Positions 1 through 10,329 of a DNA stretch of 62,007 nt are shown piece by piece. A model generated the notes under the pieces. It worked only from the letters and a program-made list of their open reading frames with translations. It made no database searches and was not told where the DNA came from. The position numbers and the translations under genes are program-made. The stretch covers positions 21,082,413-21,144,419 of the forward strand of contig NC_049986.1 in the NCBI RefSeq assembly GCF_000003815.2. The letters are read 5' to 3'. Position 1 is the stretch's first letter. Every line of letters begins with the position of its first letter. This stretch comes from Branchiostoma floridae (Eukaryota > Chordata > Leptocardii > Amphioxiformes > Branchiostomatidae).

Positions 1-181
1 GGTTTAGCAATATCATGTACACACTGGTCAAGTTTCCACGGTTTGTCTCGTCCTGTGTCTGTTAACATGGTATTACTGTGCTGCAGTGTAGTCACACTAC
101 TTACACGTATATGGTTTGTCATATCTAAGGCTACGGATTACTTGCCAGCCGTCCATGTATCCACACTCCCTAAACGTTGGG
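1..181 (-). pseudogene. Degenerate fingers 3' of ZNF-1 (right part of a 3' block)
   Basis: Downstream of the ZNF-1 stop the minus strand still resembles finger DNA, for example DKPYTCK in place of the usual linker plus first cysteine, followed by stops and lost cysteines. The same block follows ZNF-2 and ZNF-3. The shared stop itself arises where the lysine codon of a TGEKP linker (AAA) has become TAA. This looks like the decayed end of a longer ancestral array. It probably now serves as 3' UTR; the polyadenylation signal seen in other copies would lie left of the window. Confidence 0.6.
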
Positions 182-1576
182 TTATTCGCCGTTGTGTTTA
201 GCCACATGTCGGTCTAAATGGAATTTTTGTGCAGCAGAATAGTCGCACTCGTCACACTTGTAAGGTTTTTCACCTGTATGTTTTCTCATGTGTACGGTTA
301 AGTAAGACATTCTAGCCGTCCTGAATCCGCACTCTCCACACATGTAGGGTTTTTCGCCGGTGTGTTTATACATGTGTTTGACTAGATTGCCTTTGCATGA
401 AGCAGAATAGTCGCACTGGTCGCATTTATAAGGTTTCATACCTGTATGTGTTCTCATATGTACAGTTAAGGAAGACCTGTTACTAGTCCTGTATTCGCAC
501 TGTTCGCACACAAATGGATTTTCTCCGGCGTGTTTAGTAAGGTGGCGGTCTAAAGAAGCTTTATGTGCAGCAGAATAGTCGCATTGGTCACACTTATATG
601 GTTTCTCACCTGTATGTGTTCTCATATGTCTGGTCAAGTAAGACCTGTCAGCCGTCCTGAATCCGCAATCATCACACATGAAGGGTTTTTCGCCAGTGTG
701 TTTAGCCATGTGTTGCTTAAAGGCATTTTTCTGTGTAGCAGAATAGTCACATTGGTCACACTTGTAGGGTTTTACGCCCGTATGCGTTCTCATATGTAGA
801 GATAGGTTGGACCTGTCAGCCGTCCTGTATCCGCACTCTCCACACATGTAGGGTTTTTCGCCAGTGTGTTTAGCCATGTGTCGGCTTAAATTACCTTTGT
901 GTCCAGCAGAATAGTCGCATTGGTCGCACTTGTAGGGTTTGACGCCCGTATGTCTTCTCAAATGTTTGGATAGGCTAGACCTGGCAGCGGCCCTGTATCC
1001 GCACTCCCCACACATGTAGGGTTTTTCCCCAGTGTGTTTAGTCATATGTCGGCCTAAATAAACTTTCCGTATTGCTGAATAGTCACACTGGTCGCATTTG
1101 TAGGGTTTCTCACCTGTATGTCTGCTCATATGTTCGGATAGGCTTAACCTGTCAGTCGTTCTGTACCCGCACTCCCCACACATGAAGGGTTTTTCTCCTT
1201 TGTGTTTAGTCACGTGTCGGTCTAAATGAACTTTCTGTGCAGCAGAATAGTCGCACTGGTCACATTTATATGGTTTCTCACCTGTATGTTTTCTTGTGTG
1301 TTTGATTAGGACAGACTTTTTGGCTGCCGTATAGCCACACTCCGTACACGCAAAGCGTTTATTCACAGTGCGTTTCACCGCAAGTCTGTCCTTCTGCTCT
1401 GTTCGACCCTGTGCGGGAGGATGGTGAGATTTTACTCCACACTTTTCCTCACATGGAATGTTTCCTTCCTTATTTTGATGCCTTTCTTTGTCTAATTTCT
1501 CACTGCTGCTTGTCTCGTCCCCAGGGTGTACAGCTGGATGATTGTCCATAGCGACCTCACCGCTTCTCTCACCCAT
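182..1576 (-). CDS. ZNF-1: C2H2 zinc-finger protein, 14 fingers, intact
   Basis: Predicted nuclear DNA-binding protein of 464 residues. Residues 1-74 form a polar N-terminus (MGERSGEV...) with no KRAB, BTB, SCAN or ZAD domain that I recognise. Fourteen C-x2-C-x12-H-x3-H fingers joined by TGEKP-type linkers fill residues 75-464, and the protein ends HNGE-stop. Even fingers start YKCDQCDYSA and odd fingers mostly YMCGECGYRT. The frame stays open upstream to 1711, but I chose the ATG at 1576 because a pyrimidine-rich ttgttgttttag acceptor lies two bases before it on the minus strand and a gtgagtacgt donor sits at 1650-1641. This implies a 72-bp intron in the 5' UTR. The same start is conserved in most paralogues. 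Finger linkers and helices are complete and no residue needed for zinc binding is missing. The target sequence is unknown. Confidence 0.9.
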   Translation of the reverse strand: MGERSGEVAMDNHPAVHPGDETSSSEKLDKERHQNKEGNIPCEEKCGVKSHHPPAQGRTEQKDRLAVKRTVNKRFACTECGYTAAKKSVLIKHTRKHTGEKPYKCDQCDYSAAQKVHLDRHVTKHKGEKPFMCGECGYRTTDRLSLSEHMSRHTGEKPYKCDQCDYSAIRKVYLGRHMTKHTGEKPYMCGECGYRAAARSSLSKHLRRHTGVKPYKCDQCDYSAGHKGNLSRHMAKHTGEKPYMCGECGYRTADRSNLSLHMRTHTGVKPYKCDQCDYSATQKNAFKQHMAKHTGEKPFMCDDCGFRTADRSYLTRHMRTHTGEKPYKCDQCDYSAAHKASLDRHLTKHAGENPFVCEQCEYRTSNRSSLTVHMRTHTGMKPYKCDQCDYSASCKGNLVKHMYKHTGEKPYMCGECGFRTARMSYLTVHMRKHTGEKPYKCDECDYSAAQKFHLDRHVAKHNGE

Positions 1577-2335
1577 TTCTAAAACAACAATAAAATATCC
1601 GAAACTAAACGAGAAGAAATACTGGTAGACACACACGGAAACGTACTCACACACACAATTATATGTATTAGCCCATGTAGTCACTCGTTTCCGAGTAATA
1701 CATTTATGCATTTACATTCTTGTATTTATGTGCAAATCCATGCCCGTAGGCTAATTGCAAGGGTACAGACAGATAATAAACCGTAGATAAAATGGCCGTA
1801 GATAATTATAACATATTAGTACTTTTTGACGAATTTATGGTTCCGCCACGTCAGTTGCAACAACATAATGTATTTTATGCCGAGGATATGGACAGTTACA
1901 GACAGACAAATAACGCCAATAGGAAAGAAAACGAAGCCCTAATATTACTGATAGCTTACCAGGACGAAATATGTACTTGTTTACTAAAACACTGGCACTG
2001 ATCACCAAAGAAATGTGCTAGGAATTCGAAGCCAGAGTCTAACAGCTGTTAATGGATTCCTCTCCCGGCCGCAAAATGTTAACATCTATTCAACATTGGA
2101 GAACATCATATCTGCTTGGAGATAATCTAATTACTAAGCCCCCACACCACATGACCTGTTCTACTAGATAAAAAATATAGGCGTGATTTCGGAAATTTTT
2201 ACATCGATAATAAAAAAAGCTACCGCGGAGAAAAAAACAGCGTGCATGCATCATCGCGCAGGTCCGTGCAGAGGACATACCAAACTGTAACCAAAGTACA
2301 TACGAATGCGACAACGGGAACATACAGATACAGAT
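1577..2335 (-). promoter_or_regulatory. Conserved ZNF leader block, copy 1
   Basis: This sequence upstream of ZNF-1 recurs upstream of ZNF-B, -2, -4, -6 and -7. It holds the short 5' UTR intron (1579-1650) and probably the promoter. Plus-strand reading gives a peptide-like frame (1792-2001) that breaks in the ZNF-B copy, so I treat it as non-coding. The copy departs from the family consensus at about 2335, just before the hairpin at 2352-2527. I cannot identify a TATA box or a transcription start. Confidence 0.55.
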
Positions 2336-2351
2336 GTGAGGAATAACACGA

Positions 2352-2527
2352 CGTGAAGTTGCTCAAAACACGAGAATCCACACGAAACGTGCCAATTCTC
2401 AAACGCCGCTATCTTTGCACGTGTGCGGAGTTACTGTCGCGTGACGGTAACCGCACGCGTGTAAAGATAGCGTCGCTTGAAGAATAGCACGTTTCGTGCC
2501 GATTGACGAGTTTTGAGCAACTTCACG
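2352..2527. repeat. 176-bp imperfect inverted repeat (hairpin)
   Basis: The two ends, CGTGAAGTTGCTCAAAAC and GTTTTGAGCAACTTCACG, are exact reverse complements. An inner pair centred near 2445 (CGCTATCTTTGCACG and the matching CGTGTAAAGATAGCG) continues the symmetry. It sits where the ZNF-1 leader diverges from its paralogues, which suggests a small inserted element. I see no clear target-site duplication. Confidence 0.7.
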
Positions 2528-3920
2528 CAAACTCCGAACGCGTGCATTACCTCGCCCCGTGCTGACTTCGCACGCTTGTGCACAGAACGGACACGCGTTT
2601 TCGTGGGCGCAAAAGCGACGGGCATAGCGGCGGACATTGCAACATTGCGCGTGCCGAGGTACCTCGCGTAGTCAACAGACACGTGCATGACCTCAAAGCA
2701 ACCCGAATTGGCACGTAATCCATGTACACAAGAAGCGGAAAGCGGTGGCGTAAAACGGAGCGCATTGATACGATGAGTAACGTGTCGCAAACGTCGGACT
2801 TGAAATGCGTAAATTTCCTTTAAAAAAACAGGAGTCTACAGCGGTAGATTGGAACATCATAGCCGCTATTTTGCAACGCACAATGCTTTGCGAGGTCGGG
2901 CGTACAATTCCTCATTATAACCGAATAGAAAGTCGCACGACGTGCGTTACCTCATTACAGAGCCCAGCATTTGCACAGCGTAAACAACATATATTGTGTA
3001 AACAAACATTTTTGACGCAGCGATACAAAGCTAGTAGTAGATGATTACTTATTTACAAAGAACTTACAACGAAAACTGATGATTTAGTTTGGTACTTTGG
3101 AGGAGCGAGTAGTAAACTTGCAAGCGATACGAGGAATTATGCTCCGCCGACACCGTAACATTTTCTACTATATCTAACCAATCTATTTACGGCGTACGTA
3201 GCTGAAAATAAATGATAAACATTACAAAACAGAATTCATACCTTGTACTATGTGTGACTTAACCACAGCTTCCCAAAGGCTGGCTCGCTGAATCTAAACA
3301 AGTAGTGACGCAGGTTGTAAATAAGGAGCTGAAAGAAACGGCCCGACTGTAAACACGATTGTTGTTCGAATGACGCGGCTAAACAAAATATGCACGCATG
3401 CGCGCTGCTTACCCACGTGTTACCTAGGCAACCAACAAGCGCAAAGCATCTCGGTCTGGGCGATACTATTTATTTTTAGCTGCATAGGATCTAGCCAAGC
3501 GATCGTAACAAAAACCAGCCTGCCTTTTTGTTCCGCCTGGCTGTCATGTCACTTTAATCAAGAGCTTTGACGAATTCTTCGGGGATTTTTCGGAAATACC
3601 ACGTCAATCCATGGGATTCCCTGGGACGAATTATCTTTTTCTTTCTAAATTATAAAATATTCCATTTCAAAGTTTATTTACGGTTGTGTTGTTTTTCCAC
3701 TTGTGCGGAAGGCAACCATAGTCCCCGACCCTCCTGATGAGGATGGGACTAGGTGAGGTGAGGTGAGGTGTTTTTCCCGTCCGCTCCCAGGGACGCAGTG
3801 TTAATGGGTCGGTATAGTGTTCCTGGCTCAACTTCCGGCATGGTCCTTACTTTTTATTAGATTGAGCAGCGTCAGCTAGCCAAGTTTTGCCATTCGATCA
3901 AAATATATTTGTATAATCAA
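2528..3920. other. Intergenic, no gene supported
   Basis: Short open frames here (2805-3044 and 3370-3570 on plus; several on minus) lack homology that I recognise, splice context or conservation in the other cassette copies. About 3490-3680 is a diverged direct copy of 4685-4905. A short GAGGT microrepeat lies near 3751-3770. Confidence 0.5.
3490..3680. repeat. Dispersed repeat, copy 1 (second copy 4685-4905)
   Basis: Shared landmarks in the same order are AGCCAAGC-ATCGTAACAAAAA, TGTCACTT-A-AAGAGC, GACGAATTCTT or GGCGAATTCTT, CTCCCTGGGACGA or TTCCCTGGGACGA, and a TAAAATA-TCCATTTCA tail. Similarity is clear but decayed. The family is unknown. Confidence 0.6.
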
Positions 3921-4038
3921 GTATGTTACAACCTCTTAGAATTCATTTCATTTTCTTGGATGACTTAGATCGAAATATGAAAGAAGAGGAATCCGTACTA
4001 AGCGATATTTTTGGGGGTATAAAAACATCTGTCTGCAT

Positions 4039-4338
4039 TAGGGGTGGGTATCGGTTCGGTGTACCGGTACAAAACCGGTTTTTCTTATTGTACTGGTCCG
4101 GAAAAACCGGACCTAAAAAAGTCGGTGGACCGAATGTTGGACCTATTAGAAAAAAAACGGATTATATGATCAGGAATCCACGCGTTTTCGGGCACACTGG
4201 TCAAAGAAAATAACAAGAGCGAAGCAGACTAGAGTTTATAGTCATTTCTACAGAGTTTTCCAGTCAATCGTACAGAGGCAGTTAGTCTTGCAGGATTTTA
4301 GAACGCCAGGGGGAAGTAAATATTCCACAAAACATACT
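4039..4338. mobile_element. hAT-type MITE, left part (right part in assembly gap)
   Basis: It begins TAGGGGTGGGTATCGG and continues with GTACCGGTACAAAACCGG, colinear for about 300 bp with the complete element at 61,476-61,899. The right end is masked by N from 4339. By comparison with the complete copy this is a non-autonomous hAT element, so the apparent open frame at 3923-4213 is not a gene. Confidence 0.7.
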
Positions 4339-4578
4339 NNNNNNNNNNNNNNNNNNNNNNNNNNNNNNNNNNNNNNNNNNNNNNNNNNNNNNNNNNNNNN
4401 NNNNNNNNNNNNNNNNNNNNNNNNNNNNNNNNNNNNNNNNNNNNNNNNNNNNNNNNNNNNNNNNNNNNNNNNNNNNNNNNNNNNNNNNNNNNNNNNNNNN
4501 NNNNNNNNNNNNNNNNNNNNNNNNNNNNNNNNNNNNNNNNNNNNNNNNNNNNNNNNNNNNNNNNNNNNNNNNNNNNNN
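4339..4578. other. Assembly gap (240 N)
   Basis: A run of N that interrupts the hAT-type MITE. Confidence 0.99.
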
Positions 4579-4684
4579 CTGGGTGTGATGAAATGAAAAC
4601 GGTAGTTATAAGTTATATAGGAACAAGCATAATAAATACAAAATCTTAGCGGAAGGTGTCGGGAAATTCAGATGGAATTTTGAT

Positions 4685-4905
4685 AGTTTCTTAACATAGG
4701 CTCTGGCCAAGCCATCGTAACAAAAAGATACGTATTATGTAGTTCTCTCCATCTAGCCATTGTGTCACTTCACATAAGAGCCTTGGCGAATTCTTTGGGG
4801 ATTCTACCGAACTACCACTTCAATCCGCTAGACTCCCTGGGACGAGTAACCTTTTTTTTAACATTGTAAAATACTCCATTTCAGAATTCATTTACGATTG
4901 GTTTG
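4685..4905. repeat. Dispersed repeat, copy 2
   Basis: Diverged direct copy of 3490-3680, including CATCGTAACAAAAA and CTCCCTGGGACGAGTAA. The spacing of about 1.2 kb suggests either a tandem duplication or two insertions of one family. Confidence 0.6.
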
Positions 4906-5149
4906 ATACAATTATTACCTCCCCGTCTGTTTGGTATGTTTCATTTCATATCTATCTATAATCTTATATACATCTTATCAAGGAGGTTAAAAAAAGGGTG
5001 GAGACAATTTCACCGTGTCGATTATTTTGAGTGACACATCCTGCACGAAACAATTTCTTTATCCTTGGTTCATTATTGGTGTTGTTAGCAGCTTATAATA
5101 CAGAGTGATGGAAATCATTCTATAATGTCTTGAATATACGCATCTCATT

Positions 5150-5610
5150 TGAATGAACTCCGTACGATGTGTTCTATCTCCAACATGTTCATGTTGGGGG
5201 AGACACGATCGGAGAATTCGGAAAGGACTTAACATTCATGATCCATTTGTTTTCAACATGTCTCAATTTTCAGATTTGTATCAATTTACTTATGAATTTC
5301 TATTAAATCATCAACGTACCGTGTTGCCGACGAGTGATGAACACCATTGTATAATGTATTGAGTACTTGCATCGGCAACGTTCTCCATGGCATGCAAATC
5401 AAAGTATATTGATCTGGCTGATTCGAATGAAGTACGATATGTTCTAGTTCCAACTTGTTCCTGTCGGTGGAGACACGATCAGAGAATTTGGAAAGGACTT
5501 TACATTCATGATCCATTTGCTTTCAAATATGTCTCATTTCAAATGTATCAGTTTACTTGTAAATTTCTATATATTAAATTATCAACGTACCGTGTTTCCG
5601 ACGTTTGCAA
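5150..5610. repeat. Two tandem copies of a ~277-bp unit
   Basis: The units starting near 5150 and 5427 share GGAGACACGATC-GAGAATT-GGAAAGGACTT, CATTCATGATCCATTTG and ATCAACGTACCGTGTT in the same order. Short frames in both copies are not conserved as protein, so this is a decayed duplication. Confidence 0.7.
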
Positions 5611-5639
5611 TAGCGGCCCGGCTGGAAGTAGTTGCTGAC

Positions 5640-8111
5640 GAATTATGACCATGGTATACACTTACCTTTGCAAATTTGATGCTTCAAAAGTAACGACACT
5701 AGTATGGTGTGACGTACTGTACATGTACTAGTATATGTACATGTGTTGTTGATAAAAAAAACGCCTAGAACAGTTTTTAGACGTGTCAGAAATACATGTA
5801 ATACGTACTGGAAGTAATGTTAATTTACGCAAAGAGCCAGCGCCAAGACAAATAACTTTTAATAAACAAGACATGAAAACAAATTCTTTTTAAAAAATGG
5901 AGCTTTTCTTGAACACAAACTTAACACCAATCTATTCAGGGCAATTTTCCCATTGTTTTTGTTTCAAGCGGTTGTTTCCAAGGTGTTCTATTGTTATACT
6001 GACAAGCAGCTTTCTTGGGTGGTTGTTTTTTTCTTTGGGCGCTGATCTTTATATTTTACCGTATCTTGTTTATTCCATACTTCGTATATAAATGTATTTT
6101 GGAATGGATCCAATGTTATCGTTAGGAAGGAAGACAATGTGAAAGGAATTATGATAAAGTTCCTACCACCAAATTAAATGAAGGCGTAACAAAGTCCAAA
6201 TTTTAAAGAAAAACAGTTTGAATCTCCTTATTCGAAGGTGGAAAACGGAAAGAATCAACCATTAATTTGCAAGAAAAGACTTTTCGTTTTTCTTCTTGTT
6301 CCTCAAATGTCATTTATTGTAGGGTAAGTCAAGACGCAACTTGTGTTAGTAAAACCAAGCTCCTTGGTAAAATCGTTGTTCTGAACACAGTTAATAGAAG
6401 GTAAGTTTCAATCTTCATGCAAACCAGAACAGAAATGTTTCGTCATAACAAGATGTTGAAAGAGATCAACATACATTCAAGTAAAACGGCGTGAGAAACT
6501 CTTCCTCCCACCAAGGAGGTTGTTTTTTTTAACCTCCTTGCTCCGACTTGTTCCGACAGTTCACACCGACCTACTTACATATAACAAAAGGTAAGTTGAT
6601 AGGTGATAATGATGAATGAATGAAGACGTCTATAGTGTAGTGTCTTTCACGACCCGACGGTCAGACTGTACTGTCGTTTTTTTTTTTTAATAGTTAGCGC
6701 TGATGTGTTGCAGGACATTTTGGACATTCAAGTCACAGCGAGGTGTGAACAATAGAGTGTGCACCAGAGTTTGGGACGTGACGTTCTAGACACAGATGTG
6801 TATTACAATCTTTGGCTTTTGTCTGTTTCGTGACAAAATAAAAGAAACAAACATTTACCACCCCCACCCCCCGCGTTTGCCATAAAAAATATTTGGCAAT
6901 ATTATTATACACAAGCTTCGGGCATTGGAGTTATTGTTCTTGTAAAGGAGTGATATTACAATCTTTATACTATAAAAGTCTATTCAATATTGTTACTTTA
7001 TATAATTTATTGTATAAACTACTCTACATACAAAATGCGCCTTACTTAGTTGAAACCAGAAGGTTAAGATAAACGAACGTAGTGTTAGGATTAACAAAAT
7101 ATCGTCACCAGAACTGAAGGACACACACACGCGCACACATATAGAACTGAACGACACACACAGACACATACACACACTTCAGAACAACACAACTGCTGTA
7201 GCTCTTGCTATGGCAAACTGTTCTTCCTTCGACCAAGGAGGCTTTACTTGTAATTAACCTCCTGCTCCGACACTTCAAACCACTGATGGAGCTTCGATAT
7301 ACTGTTCCTGCGTATTGGAGAGAAAACAAACAGAAACTCATTATCCATCTCAAAGGTATTTGCCAACATCTTAAAAAACGGTAGGGTTTTACATGAAGTT
7401 TGAAATGAAATAACTATATAATAGCTGAGCGTAGATTTAATTTGTCAGAGGAATCTAGCCGTCTGCCATTGCTGAATGAGATTAGATACAAGCCCCACAT
7501 ATTTTGTTAGTATTATTTCGTGCACCGTAACCGTGAGAATTCCTAGTTCAACAAGTCTGCTACATTCAAGTTTTCCCGCACAGCCCGCGGCCGCCTTTGG
7601 TCATGCCGCTTCGGGCTCGCGACAAAGCGGTGGCGCCATGGTGTCTGGGAGGTACCATTCTCGCATGTTGTGGAAAAATTATTTGTAGTTTGAAAATATC
7701 TGGATAAACTAACACTGACATATATAGCCACAAAACATGACTTTCCGTGTCAAGTTTCGCAAACAACAGTTTATCTACCGAGTTTAACGGGATAAAGTCA
7801 ATTATGAGATGCTTTATCAGAAATTGTGTTTCATTACTCTTTCCGACTTTGAGTCGTCTTTCCTCCTTGTAAGCAAAAACGAAGCTTGTCACTGAACATT
7901 GACGAAGAAAATCATGATATCTCGTGAGCACACCAAAGCACGCCATTTGCCGGCAACGTACACCGAGAAGCATCATCACAAAATACTCCAGGATTATCGA
8001 TTGTAAACAAGACATCTTCGTACTACACGATAAATGTCGCTTGCCCAATAATACAAACATGTACTTAATTTTTATTATTATTGGACTTAAATATCAGCTA
8101 CGATCGTAATC
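5640..8111. other. Intergenic AT-rich DNA, no gene supported
   Basis: No frame here is convincing. Visible features are a short hairpin at 6513-6542 (AAGGAGGTT ... AACCTCCTT), a related AAGGAGG/CCTCC pair at 7222-7264, CA-rich stretches around 7120-7175 and a GC-rich patch at 7575-7640. Confidence 0.5.
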
Positions 8112-8454
8112 NNNNNNNNNNNNNNNNNNNNNNNNNNNNNNNNNNNNNNNNNNNNNNNNNNNNNNNNNNNNNNNNNNNNNNNNNNNNNNNNNNNNNNNNN
8201 NNNNNNNNNNNNNNNNNNNNNNNNNNNNNNNNNNNNNNNNNNNNNNNNNNNNNNNNNNNNNNNNNNNNNNNNNNNNNNNNNNNNNNNNNNNNNNNNNNNN
8301 NNNNNNNNNNNNNNNNNNNNNNNNNNNNNNNNNNNNNNNNNNNNNNNNNNNNNNNNNNNNNNNNNNNNNNNNNNNNNNNNNNNNNNNNNNNNNNNNNNNN
8401 NNNNNNNNNNNNNNNNNNNNNNNNNNNNNNNNNNNNNNNNNNNNNNNNNNNNNN
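8112..8454. other. Assembly gap (343 N)
   Basis: Run of N at the left edge of the GC-rich satellite. Confidence 0.99.
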
Positions 8455-9375
8455 CGCTGAAATTGAAGAAGCCCCCGCGTAATGGGGCCGGATTTAGCGC
8501 CGAGTCTTCCGGGGCGGGAAAATATAGCCATGTATGCCCGGCCAGGGCTACGTGCGGACACCGCTGAAATTGAAGAAACGCACGTAATGGGTCCGAATTG
8601 AGACCCTAGTCTTCACCCGGGGCGGGAAAATATAGCAGTGTATGCCCGGCCACGGCTACGTGCGGGCACCGCTGAAATTGAAGAAGCGCACGTACGCGTA
8701 ATGGGGCCGGATTTAGCGCCGAGTCTACCGGGGCGGGAAAATATAGCCATGTATGCCCGGCCACAGCTACGTGCGGACACCGCTAAAATTGAAGAAACGC
8801 ACGTAATGGGTCCGAATTGAGACCCTAGTCTTCACCCGGGGCGGGAAAATATAGCAGTGTATGCCCGGCCACGGCTACGTGCGGGCACCGTTGAAATTGA
8901 AGAAGCGCACGTAATGGGACCGGATTTAGCGCCGAGTCTACCGGGGCGGGAAAATATAGCCATGTATGCCCGGCCACAGCTACGTGCGGACACCGCTAAA
9001 ATTGAAGAAACGCACGTAATGGGTCCGAATTGAGACCCTAGTCTTCACCCGGGGCGGGAAAATATAGCAGTGTATGCCCGGCCACGGCTACGTGCGGGCA
9101 CCGTTGAAATTGAAGAAGCGCACGTAATGGGGCCAGATTGACTGCCAAGTCTACCGGGGCGGGAAAATATAGCCATGTATGCCCGGCCACGGCTACGTGC
9201 GGACCGCTAAATTGAAAAAAAAAAAAAAAACGCACGTAATGGGGCCGGATTGAGGCCCTATGCTTCACCCGGGGCGAGCGGGAAAATATAGCATTGTATG
9301 CCCGGCCGTGCGGACATCGCTAAAATTGAAGAAGTGCACGTAATGGGCCTTTACCTGGGGCGAGCGTGCAAAGAT
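8455..9375. repeat. GC-rich satellite, ~106-bp monomers in 213-bp dimers
   Basis: The landmark GGGGCGGGAAAATATAGC recurs at 8511, 8619, 8730, 8838, 8943, 9051 and 9156, with a variant at 9271. Two monomer types alternate: one carries GATTTAGCGCCGAGTCT, the other GAATTGAGACCCTAGTCT. The higher-order unit is therefore about 213 bp. The array is cut on both sides by N, so its true length is unknown. Frames running through it are not genes. Confidence 0.93.
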
Positions 9376-9475
9376 NNNNNNNNNNNNNNNNNNNNNNNNN
9401 NNNNNNNNNNNNNNNNNNNNNNNNNNNNNNNNNNNNNNNNNNNNNNNNNNNNNNNNNNNNNNNNNNNNNNNNNNN
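9376..9475. other. Assembly gap (100 N)
   Basis: A 100-base placeholder at the right edge of the satellite. Confidence 0.99.
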
Positions 9476-10106
9476 CCCTTTTTTTTTAAGAAAGACTTTT
9501 CACAATAATGTTGGTAGCGCCGAATCACTGTGGTCACCTGTTGCTAGGTATTGGTGGCTCGTGTCCCTCTTGAAATGTACAACCTGTACAAATCAGCCAT
9601 ACAACTGTAATACACATTGTCAAGTAACGAAAACAGTTTTTTGTTGTTGAGTAGAAGACCGGCCATAGAAAAAACAACGTAAGCATCCCTGTCGTTATCC
9701 CCAGGGAGTGTGGCCCCGAAGGTGGCAGACGAGGGAACGCCCTAAATATTTGTTACTCTAACAAATAATTCGTACCGTCTATAAAAATGAAACTTCACAG
9801 AGTGATGTTTAATATGTTTCCCAATACGTACACATAGTTTTTTTTGGTGATTTTGGCGTTGTCGTTTTTCGTAATGATTTTGTTAGTCGTGCCGCCGCAT
9901 TTCGCCCATTTCCCATGAAAACACGACCTGGATTGTGATTGTGATAGATTCAGCCCTCCTCGCGGGAGACAAGAAGCACACACAAACACAATTCTACTGT
10001 CAAAAGAAAGCTCATGTATCATAGAATTAGAATTTTTATTTATGTTTATCTAAATTGGTCACCAGCTTCCGAAGAGAGCAAATTACACAAGCGTGTCAAG
10101 GAGAAG
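9476..10106. other. Intergenic, no gene supported
   Basis: Only short unconvincing frames and an A/T-rich stretch. It forms the left flank of the first foldback element. Confidence 0.5.
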
Positions 10107-10329
10107 GGGTTGCACGAGCAACCTCCATGGAGGAGCTCCACAGAGCTGACCTCCATGGAGGTTGCTGGTGCAGACCTCCAGCTCCACCGAGCGAGCTCTA
10201 TGCGCTATGAATACAAACACTTGGTTCTCGTCACCTTCATGGAATTTTTAGTACTACATAGAGGAGCTTCTCTCGTAGAGGACAAACAACCGGACTGAAC
10301 TAGCAGCTGTACGCAAAACATGCTACACG

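Noticed and set aside
182-1711. Longer N-terminus of ZNF-1 (start at 1711)
   Set aside because: The first 45 codons read through a conserved donor and acceptor and differ freely between paralogues, so they are intron.
1792-2001. Plus-strand ORF MAVDNYNILVLFDEF... repeated upstream of each ZNF
   Set aside because: Similarity follows the DNA duplication; the frame breaks by indels in the copy at 16277-16507 and has no recognised domain. Kept as leader block.
3923-4213. 96-residue ORF
   Set aside because: Overlaps the hAT-type MITE; the related copy at 61,476 gives a similar false frame.
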